A stretch of DNA of 64,000 nucleotides from the NCBI RefSeq assembly GCF_001938945.1, contig NZ_MKIO01000030.1, positions 150,691-214,690 of the forward strand, given 5' to 3'. The DNA comes from Xaviernesmea rhizosphaerae. Its GTDB lineage: Bacteria > Pseudomonadota > Alphaproteobacteria > Rhizobiales > Rhizobiaceae. The position numbers were made by a program, and so were the translations under genes. Within the stretch, counting starts at the first letter, position 1; each line of letters opens with the position of its first letter. The notes below the pieces were generated by a model that did no database searches, had not been told where the DNA came from, and was given only the letters and a program-made list of their open reading frames with translations. This document shows positions 17,148 to 25,324 of the stretch, piece by piece.

Positions 17148-17719
17148 CGGCCCTGCCGTCATCACAGGACGCGCGTGGAACGGGCGGCATCACGCCGCCC
17201 GGCCGCAGCGTGCCCGTCTGGGATCTGGTCGTGCGCCTGTTTCACTGGGGTGTGGTCACGGGCTGTGCGCTCAATCTCTTCATCCTGCGGCCGGGCAAGC
17301 TGCCGCATCGCTATGTCGGCTATGGGATCGCCGCGCTTCTGGCGCTGCGTGTCGTCTGGGGCTTCATCGGCTCGCGTCATGCCCGCTTCGCCGATTTCGT
17401 GCGCGGTCCGCGTACCGTCGCGGCCTATCTGGACGAGGTCGTCAAAGGCCGCGAAAAACGCCGGCTCGGCCATAATCCGGCGGCCGCCGTCGTCATGCTG
17501 CTCCTGATGGCGCTTCTGGCCGGCACGGCGCTGACGGGCTGGATGCAGACGCTGGATGCCTTCTGGGGCGAGGACTGGGTGTCCGACCTGCATGAGACCC
17601 TTGCCAATGCGATCATGGTCGTTGCAGGATTCCACATTGCCGCCGCTCTGTTCGAGAGCCTGCGCCACCGCGAAAACCTGATCTGGTCCATGGTGACGGG
17701 ACGCAAGCGGCCGCTTTAA
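17144..17719 (+). CDS. Cytochrome b561-type di-heme membrane protein
   Basis: A 191-residue membrane cytochrome with four hydrophobic helices. The start of helix 1 has WDLVVRLFHWG with a candidate heme His. Further His residues are in LPHRYVGYG, SDLHETLANAIM and VAGFHIAAAL, the pattern of the prokaryotic cytochrome b561/hydrogenase b subunit family. It would carry electrons between the quinone pool and a periplasmic partner. The start at 17144 overlaps the PepSY stop codon (ATGA). The same operon continues with a response regulator 41 nt later. Confidence 0.9.
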   Translation: MTALPSSQDARGTGGITPPGRSVPVWDLVVRLFHWGVVTGCALNLFILRPGKLPHRYVGYGIAALLALRVVWGFIGSRHARFADFVRGPRTVAAYLDEVVKGREKRRLGHNPAAAVVMLLLMALLAGTALTGWMQTLDAFWGEDWVSDLHETLANAIMVVAGFHIAAALFESLRHRENLIWSMVTGRKRPL

Positions 17720-17760
17720 ACCATGAGGACGGCCGGCCGTAATGCTGGCAGGGAGGACGC

Positions 17761-18435
17761 ATGCGGCTATTGCTTGTCGAGGACAGCGCGCGGCTGGTCG
17801 AGCTTCTGAGCGAAACCGTGCGCGAGGCCGGGTGGCGGCTGGACGCGGTCCATACCATTGCCGATGCCGAACATGCGCTGAGCCTGCGCGAGCATGATCT
17901 GGTGCTCCTCGATCTCGGCCTGCCCGACGGCAACGGGCTCGACCTGTTGCGCCGGATTCGCGAGCAGCACAAGGATCTCCCCGTCATCGTGCTGACCGCG
18001 CGCGGCACGGTGGAGGACCGGATCGAGGGGCTGGATGCCGGGGCGGACGACTATCTGGTCAAGCCCTTCCACCACCGCGAATTTCTGGCGCGCTGCCGGG
18101 CGATGCTGCGGCGCAGCCCGGTCGCGCTCCAGCCGGTTCTGGAAGCCGGCGCGCTGCGCTTCAATCCCGCAACGGCCGAACTGACCTGCCACGCCCAGGT
18201 CGTGCCCCTGCCGCCGCGCGAGCGGGCGCTGATGGAGCTTCTGATGCGCGATGCCGGCCGCGTCGTACAGAAGCGGCGGCTGGAACAGGCGCTGTCGGGT
18301 TTCGGCGAGGAGATGACGCCCAATGCCCTGGAGCTCGCCGTCTCGCGCCTGCGCAAGAAGCTCCTGCCGCTCGACACCCGCGCCAATCTGGTGACGGTGC
18401 GGGGCGTCGGCTACATGCTTCAGGCATTGGCATGA
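17761..18435 (+). CDS. OmpR-family response regulator
   Basis: A 224-residue regulator with a receiver (acidic pair ED at 7-8, phospho-acceptor Asp51 in LVLLDLGLPDG, Lys in YLVKPFHH). It also has an OmpR-type winged helix (residues about 130-220, ending LVTVRGVGYML). The short linker and motifs resemble the QseB/PmrA group. It overlaps the downstream kinase gene by ATGA, so the two are translationally coupled. It probably controls its own operon, including the PepSY and cytochrome b genes. Confidence 0.93.
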   Translation: MRLLLVEDSARLVELLSETVREAGWRLDAVHTIADAEHALSLREHDLVLLDLGLPDGNGLDLLRRIREQHKDLPVIVLTARGTVEDRIEGLDAGADDYLVKPFHHREFLARCRAMLRRSPVALQPVLEAGALRFNPATAELTCHAQVVPLPPRERALMELLMRDAGRVVQKRRLEQALSGFGEEMTPNALELAVSRLRKKLLPLDTRANLVTVRGVGYMLQALA

Positions 18436-19835
18436 GCCAAGCTAAGGATGCGGCCTCGCACCGCGGATCGGATGGGCGAGCAGACCGACATCCGGGGCGT
18501 TCGCTGATCGGCATCGTTTCCTCGCGCATCGTCCTCTTCACCGTGCTGGCCATGCTCTTGGAACTGGGCATCGTCCTGGTGCAATACTGGACCGACAATG
18601 ACGAGCTCGGCGCTTTTCTCATCAATGAGGAGACGGAAATTCTGTCCGGAGGGCTGAGCGCGCCGGGTGGCAGGCCGCGCTTCGATCTGTCGCCACAGCT
18701 TGCCGAGCGTTATCAGCTCAAACCGGCGGAGGCGGAGGGAGCGATCTATGTGCGGGTGCGCACCGGCTCCGGCCGCGTTCTCTTTTCCAGCTGTGCGGAG
18801 GCCTGCGAGCGCCATTTCCTGCCGGTCGCGATCAATCCGCCGGATTTCTGGCAACGCCAGATCGCCGCGGGCAAGCCGCTGAGCGTGGCCGGAGGGCGCA
18901 CCTTCCGCGTGGGTGAGGAAGAGGTGTTCGTCGAGCTGGCCGTGCTGCGCGATCCGCATGATTTCGTCAACCGGGTGCTGGCGCATGAACTGCGTGACCA
19001 TCTGATCATTCCCATGCCGCTGATGTTCGGTCTCGTGGCCATCGGCACGATCCTGTCGGTCTGGGCGGCGCTGAAGCCGGTGGTGGCCGCCGGGCGCGCG
19101 GCCGACCAGATCGACCCGCGCGCCGATCTCAGCGCGCTGTCGACGGAAGGCATGCCGCGCGAGGTCGCCACCTTCGTCCATGCCGTGAACCGCCTTCTGG
19201 CCCGCGTGCGCGACCTGATCCAGGCGCAGAAGGTGTTCTCCACCTCGATCGCCCATGAGATCCGCACCCCTGTCAGCATCATCCGCATGGAGCTGGAGCG
19301 CATCGACGATCCGCGCGCGCGCAAGGCCGAGCGCGATCTAGAGGCGCTGACCCATATGCTGGAACAGCTGACCGCGCTCGCCAAGCTCGACGTGGTCGAT
19401 CCGAAGTCCTTCCAGACCGTCGATCTCTTCGCCCTGGCGGAGGAAAGCGTCGCCCGGCTTGCGCCCTTCGTCTTTGCCAACGGCCATTCGATCGAGCTTG
19501 TCGGGGAGGGCGCGCCGATGGTGCGCGCGGTTCCCGCACTCCTGGAAAACATGCTGCGCAATCTCGTGGAAAATGCCGTCAAGCACACGCCCGCGGGCAC
19601 GAACATCACCATCCAGGTGCTGGAGGAGGGGGCGCTGAAGGTCAGCGATGACGGGCCCGGCTTCGAGCCGCAGACGGCCGATACACTTGAAGCCGGTCGA
19701 ATCAAAAGCTCGGACCAGCTGGGAATCGGTCTGCGGATCGTCGAGCGCATCGCCGCTTTGCATCAGGGCCGCCTGTCGGTGGAGAGTGCGCCGGGGCAGG
19801 GCACGCGGATCCGGCTGGATTTGAACCCGGCCTGA
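18432..19835 (+). CDS. Sensor histidine kinase, partner of the upstream OmpR-type regulator
   Basis: A 467-residue membrane kinase. A first transmembrane helix is near residues 30-50 (IVLFTVLAMLLELGIVLV). A periplasmic domain of about 135 residues contains a Cys pair (SSCAEACE), and a second helix is near 190-210. A HAMP-like linker follows, then the H-box with His275 in TSIAHEIRTPVS, the N-box NMLRNLVENAVKH, and G-boxes DDGPGF and GIGLRI. The periplasmic cysteines and the cytochrome neighbour suggest sensing of redox or envelope state, by inference. Confidence 0.92.
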   Translation: MSQAKDAASHRGSDGRADRHPGRSLIGIVSSRIVLFTVLAMLLELGIVLVQYWTDNDELGAFLINEETEILSGGLSAPGGRPRFDLSPQLAERYQLKPAEAEGAIYVRVRTGSGRVLFSSCAEACERHFLPVAINPPDFWQRQIAAGKPLSVAGGRTFRVGEEEVFVELAVLRDPHDFVNRVLAHELRDHLIIPMPLMFGLVAIGTILSVWAALKPVVAAGRAADQIDPRADLSALSTEGMPREVATFVHAVNRLLARVRDLIQAQKVFSTSIAHEIRTPVSIIRMELERIDDPRARKAERDLEALTHMLEQLTALAKLDVVDPKSFQTVDLFALAEESVARLAPFVFANGHSIELVGEGAPMVRAVPALLENMLRNLVENAVKHTPAGTNITIQVLEEGALKVSDDGPGFEPQTADTLEAGRIKSSDQLGIGLRIVERIAALHQGRLSVESAPGQGTRIRLDLNPA

Positions 19836-20012
19836 CAGATCAGGCCTGCCGATGACCATTTTCCGGCAGCTTCTGCCGTTGCTCAAGGCCGCTCTCGGGT
19901 TTTCATTGCCGTCCCCATGGTCTAAACGGGCAGGGCCGCTCGACAGGCCTGGCACGGGAGAGCCCGCACGGGCAAGGCGGCGTGAGACCGTCACCACACA
20001 AGGGATTTCAAG

Positions 20013-20357
20013 ATGGACATCAAACGCATCGACGTTGGCCCGCGCATGAGCCAGGCCGTCATCCACAACGGCACCGTCTATCTGGCCGGCCAGGTCGGCG
20101 AGCCGAGCGGCGATGTCTCGGAGCAGACGCGCCAGGTTCTCGAAAAGATCGACCGTCTCCTGGCCGAAGCCGGTACGGACAAGACCCGCATCCTCTCGGC
20201 CACGATCTGGCTGAAGGACATGGCTGATTTCGGCAAGATGAACGCCGTCTGGGACGGCTGGGTGCCGGCCGGCCACACGCCCGCCCGCGCCACCGGCGAA
20301 TCCGCGCTCGCAACCCCGGATTACCTCGTTGAAATCATCGTGGTCGCCGCGCTGTAA
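20013..20357 (+). CDS. RidA-family enamine/imine deaminase
   Basis: A 114-residue YjgF/YER057c/UK114 family protein. The core NGTVYLAGQVGE, the long helix with VLEKIDRLLAEAG, and PARATGESALA with the conserved Arg that binds the substrate carboxylate are all present. RidA proteins hydrolyse reactive 2-aminoacrylate and other imines formed by PLP enzymes and amino acid oxidases. It stands alone. A palindromic repeat starts directly after its stop codon and probably supplies the transcript end. Confidence 0.92.
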   Translation: MDIKRIDVGPRMSQAVIHNGTVYLAGQVGEPSGDVSEQTRQVLEKIDRLLAEAGTDKTRILSATIWLKDMADFGKMNAVWDGWVPAGHTPARATGESALATPDYLVEIIVVAAL

Positions 20358-20496
20358 CAGTCTGTTCAAGCATTGCCGTTGGCCTGACGAAAATGGTGAT
20401 TTCGAGAACCGGAGCGCAGCGTACTCTCGTACGTGAGCACCGGAAGCGCAGAAATTGCCATTTGCAGGCGGCCAACGGTTATGATTGGACAGACTG
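20358..20496. repeat. 139-bp imperfect palindromic intergenic element
   Basis: The element starts at the base after the ridA stop codon with CAGTCTGTTCAA and ends TTGGACAGACTG. The outer arms pair, as do CCGTTGGCC and AAATGG blocks further in. The centre has GTACTCTCGTACGTGAGCAC. The sequence resembles palindromic elements I have seen described between genes of rhizobia, but I cannot assign it to a named class without a search. Confidence 0.7.
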
Positions 20497-20537
20497 TAAG
20501 ACATAATGCCGAAGCGCGATGTCTTGGGCGTTGCAAG

Positions 20538-20646
20538 TCTAGAGCATCGGACCGAAAAGTGGGAACCGGTTTTCGGAACAATCCGATGCAAAAACAAAAA
20601 TCTAGAGCATTGCACTGAGGACTGTTTTCAGTCCGATGCTCTAGAG
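20538..20646 (+). repeat. Dispersed rhizobial-type repeat, intact copy
   Basis: TCTAGAGCATCGGACCGAAA opens the element, a symmetric block GGGAACCGGTTTTC follows, then ATCCGATGC, an A-rich AAAACAAAAA, and a second TCTAGAGCAT. Here the unit is extended to a further GATGCTCTAGA end at 20646. An almost identical copy lies at 63921-63998, and degenerate copies lie at 9308, 16613, 36510, 45186, 56060 and 58509. Confidence 0.85.
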
Positions 20647-20684
20647 TCCTGCGGTCGCTGCACGCTGCCGCAGGGCTTTTCCTA

Positions 20685-21080
20685 TCAGTCACCGATGCGG
20701 GCGATGCCGGTCTCGCCATTGTCGCGGATCCATTTGACCTTCTTCGGCCCGGCATCGCTCAGCACGAAGCACATGCTATTGCCGTCATACCAGGTCTTGA
20801 ACTTCTGGCAGAGCCGGTCTTCGGCGATCCACCAGCGGCCGCTGTCGGAGGGCTTTACCAGCTTGCCGATCCCCAGCGCCTGGCCATCGCCATCGACCTG
20901 GCCGTTGGTCCGGTAGTTCAGCGGAAACTCGCCGCCCATCGGCGCCGCAAGATAGATGGTCCGGCCGACGATCTTCTCCTTGATGTCCTGATTTTTGAGG
21001 CGGTTGCCTTCGGCCTGGGCCGGCAGCGCCAGCAAGGAAAGCGCAGGCAGAAGGAAAGCGGTCAGGATCTGTCGGCGCAT
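20685..21080 (-). CDS. Periplasmic DUF995-like protein
   Basis: A 131-residue exported protein. A signal peptide ends near residue 23 (LLPALSLLALPAQAEG). The mature part contains GRTIYLAAPMGGEFPL, a polar tract and GRWWIAEDRLCQKF, then WYDGNSMCFVL. Two cysteines may pair. The W-W and D-R-L-C-Q pattern matches my memory of the DUF995 family, small periplasmic proteins common in Rhizobiales with unknown function. The gene is monocistronic. Confidence 0.75.
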   Translation of the reverse strand: MRRQILTAFLLPALSLLALPAQAEGNRLKNQDIKEKIVGRTIYLAAPMGGEFPLNYRTNGQVDGDGQALGIGKLVKPSDSGRWWIAEDRLCQKFKTWYDGNSMCFVLSDAGPKKVKWIRDNGETGIARIGD

Positions 21081-21232
21081 GGGCGTGCGTCTCCTCGTGG
21101 GGAATGATCTTTCCCCATTACGCGCGTCCCGGCGTTCGGATCATCCTCCCTGTCATGGCCGCGCGCTGTCGGCGACCATGAGGGTCAGGCATGCGTCCGT
21201 GCGTCAGGTCGAAATCGGACCAGTCCGACATG

Positions 21233-22456
21233 TCATGCGGGCTGGCGCACCGATGCGTCCGGTGCAGGCGCTTCCGGCGCGGGGCGATAAGGCTCCTTCA
21301 CCCTTGGGGAGATCAGCTTCTTGAGCTTCAGGGCCGGCTTTTCGATCAGCAGCCAGGAAGCTGACGCGAAGCAGACGGTGAGGAACAGCGACAGCGCCAT
21401 GATCACCACCACGCCTTTGGCGTCCTGACCCAGGTAATGCGGAACCAGAAAATGGATCAGGGTCTGCGAGATCGGGAAGCCGTAGAGATAGAGGCCGTAG
21501 GAAATATCCCACCGGCAGATCCGGTCGAACCAGCCGAAGCGCAGCGCGCCGACATAGGCTGTGCAATAAACCAGGCAAAGCCCGGCCATGACGTCTGATC
21601 CATTGGTCAGCAGCAGGAAGAAATAGCTCACGCCGCACACCACGAAGAGCGGCAGGCTGACGGGCAGAAACTCGTCGAACAGTTTGAAGACAACGCCGAC
21701 AAAGAAGAGATAGACGATAAACCAGTGTGAGAACCGGGTCAGGTCCAGGCGGGTATTGATGTCGGCAAGGCCGGTGAAGGCGACGATGGCGAGCACGGCC
21801 GTGACGATCAGCATGATGATGCCGAAACGGCGGCGGTTGAACAGAAGGCCGGGCGCCATGACGAGCGCCATGAGGCCATAGCAGGCCAGTTCCGGCTCGA
21901 GCGTCCAGAGGCTCTCGTTCACACGGTCGGGGAAGGGATTGTGGATAAAGACGCCGGGCAGATCGAACTGGACGAAGCCAACGAGATTGCCGAAATATTC
22001 GTAGAGATTATGGTCGGTGAAATAGGCGGACAGGGTAAATTCCGTCACGATCGGCCCGAGAATGAACGCCGACAGCATGATTTCCGTCGTCAGAGCCGGG
22101 AGCAGCCGAAACACCCGGAGCAAAAGAAAGTCCTTGACCGATCTGTTGCGCAACGCGCTCCCGGCAACGAGAAATCCGCTCAGGGCAAAGAAGGCACCGA
22201 CCAGCGAATAAAGAAACGGGCGCAGCGCATCCTGGCTGAAGAGGATGCTGGCCATGGTCGCGCCGTCGCCGCCAATGACCACGCCCGTGCTCCCGTCATG
22301 CGGGCCGCGGGTCAGGATGCGCGCGTGATGCAGAAGAATGGTGATCGCCAGCGCATGGCGGAGAAACAGGAAACCGGGATAAAGGCCGCCATGGCTGCGC
22401 TGAACATCCGCAAAAGTCGTGATCTTGCGGCTCTTCAGAAAGTCGTTCCAAAGCAT
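21233..22456 (-). CDS. Acyltransferase 3 family membrane protein (OafA/YrhL type)
   Basis: A 407-residue polytopic protein with about ten hydrophobic helices. The first carries FLFLRHALAITILLHHARIL, whose Arg and two adjacent His match the catalytic H and R of the family. These enzymes O-acetylate or O-acylate surface polysaccharides or lipids at the inner membrane. The start at 22456 is chosen because AAAGAG lies 6 nt upstream; the longer frame from 22522 has no ribosome site. The cytoplasmic C-terminus is Pro/Ala-rich. It has no polysaccharide neighbours, so the acceptor is unknown. Confidence 0.9.
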   Translation of the reverse strand: MLWNDFLKSRKITTFADVQRSHGGLYPGFLFLRHALAITILLHHARILTRGPHDGSTGVVIGGDGATMASILFSQDALRPFLYSLVGAFFALSGFLVAGSALRNRSVKDFLLLRVFRLLPALTTEIMLSAFILGPIVTEFTLSAYFTDHNLYEYFGNLVGFVQFDLPGVFIHNPFPDRVNESLWTLEPELACYGLMALVMAPGLLFNRRRFGIIMLIVTAVLAIVAFTGLADINTRLDLTRFSHWFIVYLFFVGVVFKLFDEFLPVSLPLFVVCGVSYFFLLLTNGSDVMAGLCLVYCTAYVGALRFGWFDRICRWDISYGLYLYGFPISQTLIHFLVPHYLGQDAKGVVVIMALSLFLTVCFASASWLLIEKPALKLKKLISPRVKEPYRPAPEAPAPDASVRQPA

Positions 22457-22690
22457 ATTGATCTCTTTGTACGATAATGGCGGTGTGCTGCGATCCTGAA
22501 AACCCGGAGCCGCGGATGCCACATGGACGTATAATTTGGCCCTAATGTGATTTCATCGCAATCCGCGCATGGGCGCGGATTGAGGCTTTTCACCGCATGT
22601 ATCCTGTTTGCAACATTTTCGGGCTGGCCATTTTTTCAGGCGGAACGGCAGCATTTTGCCTCGCGCCCGGACATGGCGGGGGCAAGGTCT

Positions 22691-23419
22691 TCAGCCCGGA
22701 ATGGTCTGGTTGAGAAACTCTACCGCGCCGCTGTCGAGATCGTAATAGGCCGGAACGACCTTGACCCGGCCGGCATGGACCAGATGGCCGACGGGCTCGC
22801 TTTCCATGAGGATGCGCTTGACCCCGCGAATGGCATGGCTGCGGGCGATCCTTTCCGGGAAACCCTCGCGCCGGTCTTTGTCCTTCACGGCAATCTCGGC
22901 GATGCCCTCGATCATCCGGCCGATATTGCCCTCGAACTTCGTGCCCTTCAGCGCCGCATCGCAGGCAGCGGCCACCGCGCCGCAGCGCTTGTGCGCCATG
23001 ACCACGACAAGGGGCACATGCAGATGTTCGGTGCCATATTCGATTGTTCCGAGAACGTCCGTATCGACCACATTGCCGGCATTGCGGGCGACGAACATCT
23101 CGCCCAGCGTCACTCCGCCGAAGATCAGCTCCGGCACCACGCGGCTGTCCGAGCAGGTGAGCACGATCGCCCAGGGCTTCTGGCCCTTGGCGACTTCGGC
23201 GCGCCGATCGATGAAACCGGCGGCGCAGGCCTCGGCATCCTGAATGAAGCGCTTATTGCCCTTGATCAGGCGATCCAGCGCCTCGTCCGGCGATGGCGGC
23301 GGATCTTCCCCGGCCAGAGCAGGTGCTGCCATGCCCGCCGTTGCCGTGAGAACACCTGTACCCGCCAGCCGCAGGAACCCGCGCCGGTTCCATGAACCGC
23401 CCTCGCATGCCTCGCACAT
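22691..23419 (-). CDS. Tat-exported beta-class carbonic anhydrase
   Basis: A 242-residue zinc enzyme interconverting CO2 and bicarbonate. Zn ligands and catalytic dyad are visible as C89-S-D91-S-R93 and H143-xx-C146 (VMAHKRCGAV). Ahead of the domain is an N-terminal twin-arginine signal (NRRGFLRLAG, then a hydrophobic Ala/Gly run and APALA cleavage site near residue 36). The folded, metal-loaded enzyme should therefore be exported to the periplasm. Most bacterial beta-carbonic anhydrases are cytoplasmic. The start at 23419 places the RR motif in the usual position; the frame upstream to 23719 lacks a plausible start. It is divergent from a small stress-promoter gene. Confidence 0.9.
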   Translation of the reverse strand: MCEACEGGSWNRRGFLRLAGTGVLTATAGMAAPALAGEDPPPSPDEALDRLIKGNKRFIQDAEACAAGFIDRRAEVAKGQKPWAIVLTCSDSRVVPELIFGGVTLGEMFVARNAGNVVDTDVLGTIEYGTEHLHVPLVVVMAHKRCGAVAAACDAALKGTKFEGNIGRMIEGIAEIAVKDKDRREGFPERIARSHAIRGVKRILMESEPVGHLVHAGRVKVVPAYYDLDSGAVEFLNQTIPG

Positions 23420-23605
23420 CGTCGTCTTCCCCCATTGTGAGCGGCACGCAGGCCGCGCGAATGCAGGCCCACGCCCCGGGCCTTCCTGCCCCATGGAAGC
23501 AAGGGGAGATGGAGGAAAGGTTATCGCGAACAGGTTTTTCGAGGGATGGAGCAATGCGCGGTGCATGGGACGGGAGTCTGCGCAGTAAACGCTTGTTAAG
23601 ATCTC

Positions 23606-23630
23606 GGAACAAGGCAAGGCGTCACGCGTT
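23606..23630 (+). promoter_or_regulatory. EcfG-type general stress promoter
   Basis: GGAAC at 23606-23610, a 16-bp spacer and CGTT at 23627-23630 match the ECF15/EcfG consensus. The next plus-strand gene starts at 23722. The 302-bp gap between the carbonic anhydrase and this gene shows no other gene. Confidence 0.7.
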
Positions 23631-23721
23631 TTTGGGCAGACCGGCCGCGCAACGCCAGATGTTTGCCGGCCCGAAACTGCCGCCATCCCAAACAATTTCT
23701 GACCATCACAGGGGAACACCC

Positions 23722-23892
23722 ATGCTTTACTGGCTGCCCAGGATCTTCCTGCTCGCTCTCGCCGCTTTGGTCCTCGCCTTCGGCCTGATGCCGGTCACCT
23801 CGCAGGATGTCGCCTCGACGCTGCTGGTGGTTCTTGTCGGCCTCGGCCTGTTCTCGCTGACCATGCATGTCTTCCCACCGGAGCGCTACTGA
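23722..23892 (+). CDS. Small two-helix membrane protein, predicted stress-induced
   Basis: A 56-residue protein too short for most gene finders. Two hydrophobic helices (IFLLALAALVLAFGLMPV and TLLVVLVGLGLFSLTMHV) are joined by a short polar turn TSQD. The C-terminus is PPERY. GGGGA precedes the ATG by 7 nt. It is preceded by a good match to the EcfG promoter (23606-23630). No family is recognised; a role in the envelope under stress is inferred from the promoter and topology only. Confidence 0.75.
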   Translation: MLYWLPRIFLLALAALVLAFGLMPVTSQDVASTLLVVLVGLGLFSLTMHVFPPERY

Positions 23893-24063
23893 CCGCTTTC
23901 AGGCCGCTGCCGGGTTGTCGGCGGCGGCTTGAAGGATGCGTTCTGCCCTCGGCCTGCCGAGCGAAGAGATAAAAATGCAACGACGGCCCTTGATCCCGCG
24001 TGATCCTGGGCCGTCATGGCTGGAACAGAGCGGGAATGCCCGCAGGGCATGGAGATCAGGGAA

Positions 24064-25191
24064 ATGAGCGCTTCCTTCGCCGGGCGTGGAATGTTCAAGA
24101 ACAAGACAAAGGTTGATCTTGAGCTGCAGGCTCTGCTTGAGCGCGAGCCCGAGCGTCCGCATCGCAGTCTTCTCGATCTCATGGTCGCTTGGTCTATTAT
24201 CGGCATGTTCGTCATCGCCATGTCGGTGGTGATCTATCTGCTCGAGCCGATCCTGATGCCGGTCACGCTGGCGATCGTCGTCGGCATGGTGCTGGGCCGC
24301 GCGGCGGACCAACTGTCGCGCTTCGGCCTGCCGCCGGGCGCGGGCGGGCTGATCCTCGGCTTGATCTTCGCGGTCGGCCTGTTCCTGCTCATCAATGCGC
24401 TGATCGAGCCGGTCAGCAATCTCGTCGCTGCCGCGCCGGCCATGATCGAGCGCAGCGTGGATCGTATGTTGCCATTTCTCAACCGTTTCGAATGGGCGCG
24501 TCACGTGATCGACGGCGCCAATGAGAAGACCATTTCCGACATGGCCATGGCCAATGCGGGTGCCGTTCTCGGCGCCCTGGCGGCGGGCCTGACGCCCGCC
24601 TTCGTCCAGGCCGCAATCTTCCTGGCTGCGCTGGGTTTGTTTCTGCTCGGAAGGGCGCATCTGCGCAAAACCATCATCATGGCGCTGATCACGCGCGAGC
24701 GTCGCCTGACGGCGATCCGCATCATGAACGCCACCGAAAACGCGGTCGGCTTCTACTTTGCCACTGCCAGCCTGATCTATCTCGCGCTCGGCACGGTCAC
24801 CGGCCTGATCGCCTTCATCGGCGGCCTGTCCATGGCCCCGCTCTGGGGTGTCTTCGCCTTCATATCCAGCTTCATTCCCTATCTCGGCGTCACCGCCATG
24901 ACGATCGCGCTGCTCTGCGCAGGGCTGATGACGCATGATGCCCTGCTGCTGGCGATGGCGCCGGCGGCCGGCTTCTTCCTCCTCCATCTCGTCATGGAAA
25001 ATCTGGTCACCCCGGCAATCCTCGGCAGCCGGCTGGAAATCAACCCCTTCCTCATCTTCATCGCCATCATCTTCTGGACCTGGATGTGGGGTGCTGTCGG
25101 CGCCATGCTCGCCATGCCGCTGTCGCTGATCGCCATGACGATCTTCAACGAAGTCCGCAGCCATCCGCCCGAGCGGCAGCTCCCCGGCTGA
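24064..25191 (+). CDS. AI-2E family transporter (PerM/YdgG/YhhQ-type permease)
   Basis: A 375-residue membrane protein with eight predicted helices: a cluster of three near 45-120, a long soluble stretch of about 80 residues, then further helices from about 165. The ending TWMWGAVGAMLAMPLSLIAM with the preceding LVTPAILGSRLEINPFL is the family's C-terminal signature. Members are varied exporters or channels, some linked to AI-2 or Na+/H+ exchange, so the substrate is open. Starts at 24016, 24049 and 24064 are possible; 24064 has GGAG at good distance. It has no cotranscribed neighbour. Confidence 0.85.
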   Translation: MSASFAGRGMFKNKTKVDLELQALLEREPERPHRSLLDLMVAWSIIGMFVIAMSVVIYLLEPILMPVTLAIVVGMVLGRAADQLSRFGLPPGAGGLILGLIFAVGLFLLINALIEPVSNLVAAAPAMIERSVDRMLPFLNRFEWARHVIDGANEKTISDMAMANAGAVLGALAAGLTPAFVQAAIFLAALGLFLLGRAHLRKTIIMALITRERRLTAIRIMNATENAVGFYFATASLIYLALGTVTGLIAFIGGLSMAPLWGVFAFISSFIPYLGVTAMTIALLCAGLMTHDALLLAMAPAAGFFLLHLVMENLVTPAILGSRLEINPFLIFIAIIFWTWMWGAVGAMLAMPLSLIAMTIFNEVRSHPPERQLPG

Positions 25192-25324
25192 TCCGCATCG
25201 CTCCCTAAAGCGTAACAGGAATATTACAAAGCCGGTCGTCCCGCCAGGGCGGCCGGCAAGGTCGCGCCGTGTCGCGTCATTCTTCACCTTTCCGATTTTT
25301 CCATTCACGTCAGGAGCTTGCGCC

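Noticed and set aside
20560..20590. GGAAC motifs inside the dispersed repeat as stress promoters
   Set aside because: The repeat contains GGAACCGG and GGAACA, but no CGTT at the right spacing, and all copies share the sequence regardless of the neighbouring gene.
20358..20646. CRISPR array or tRNA-like structure suggested by repeated blocks
   Set aside because: There is no regular direct-repeat/spacer pattern, no cas gene, and no cloverleaf. The blocks are palindromic intergenic repeats.
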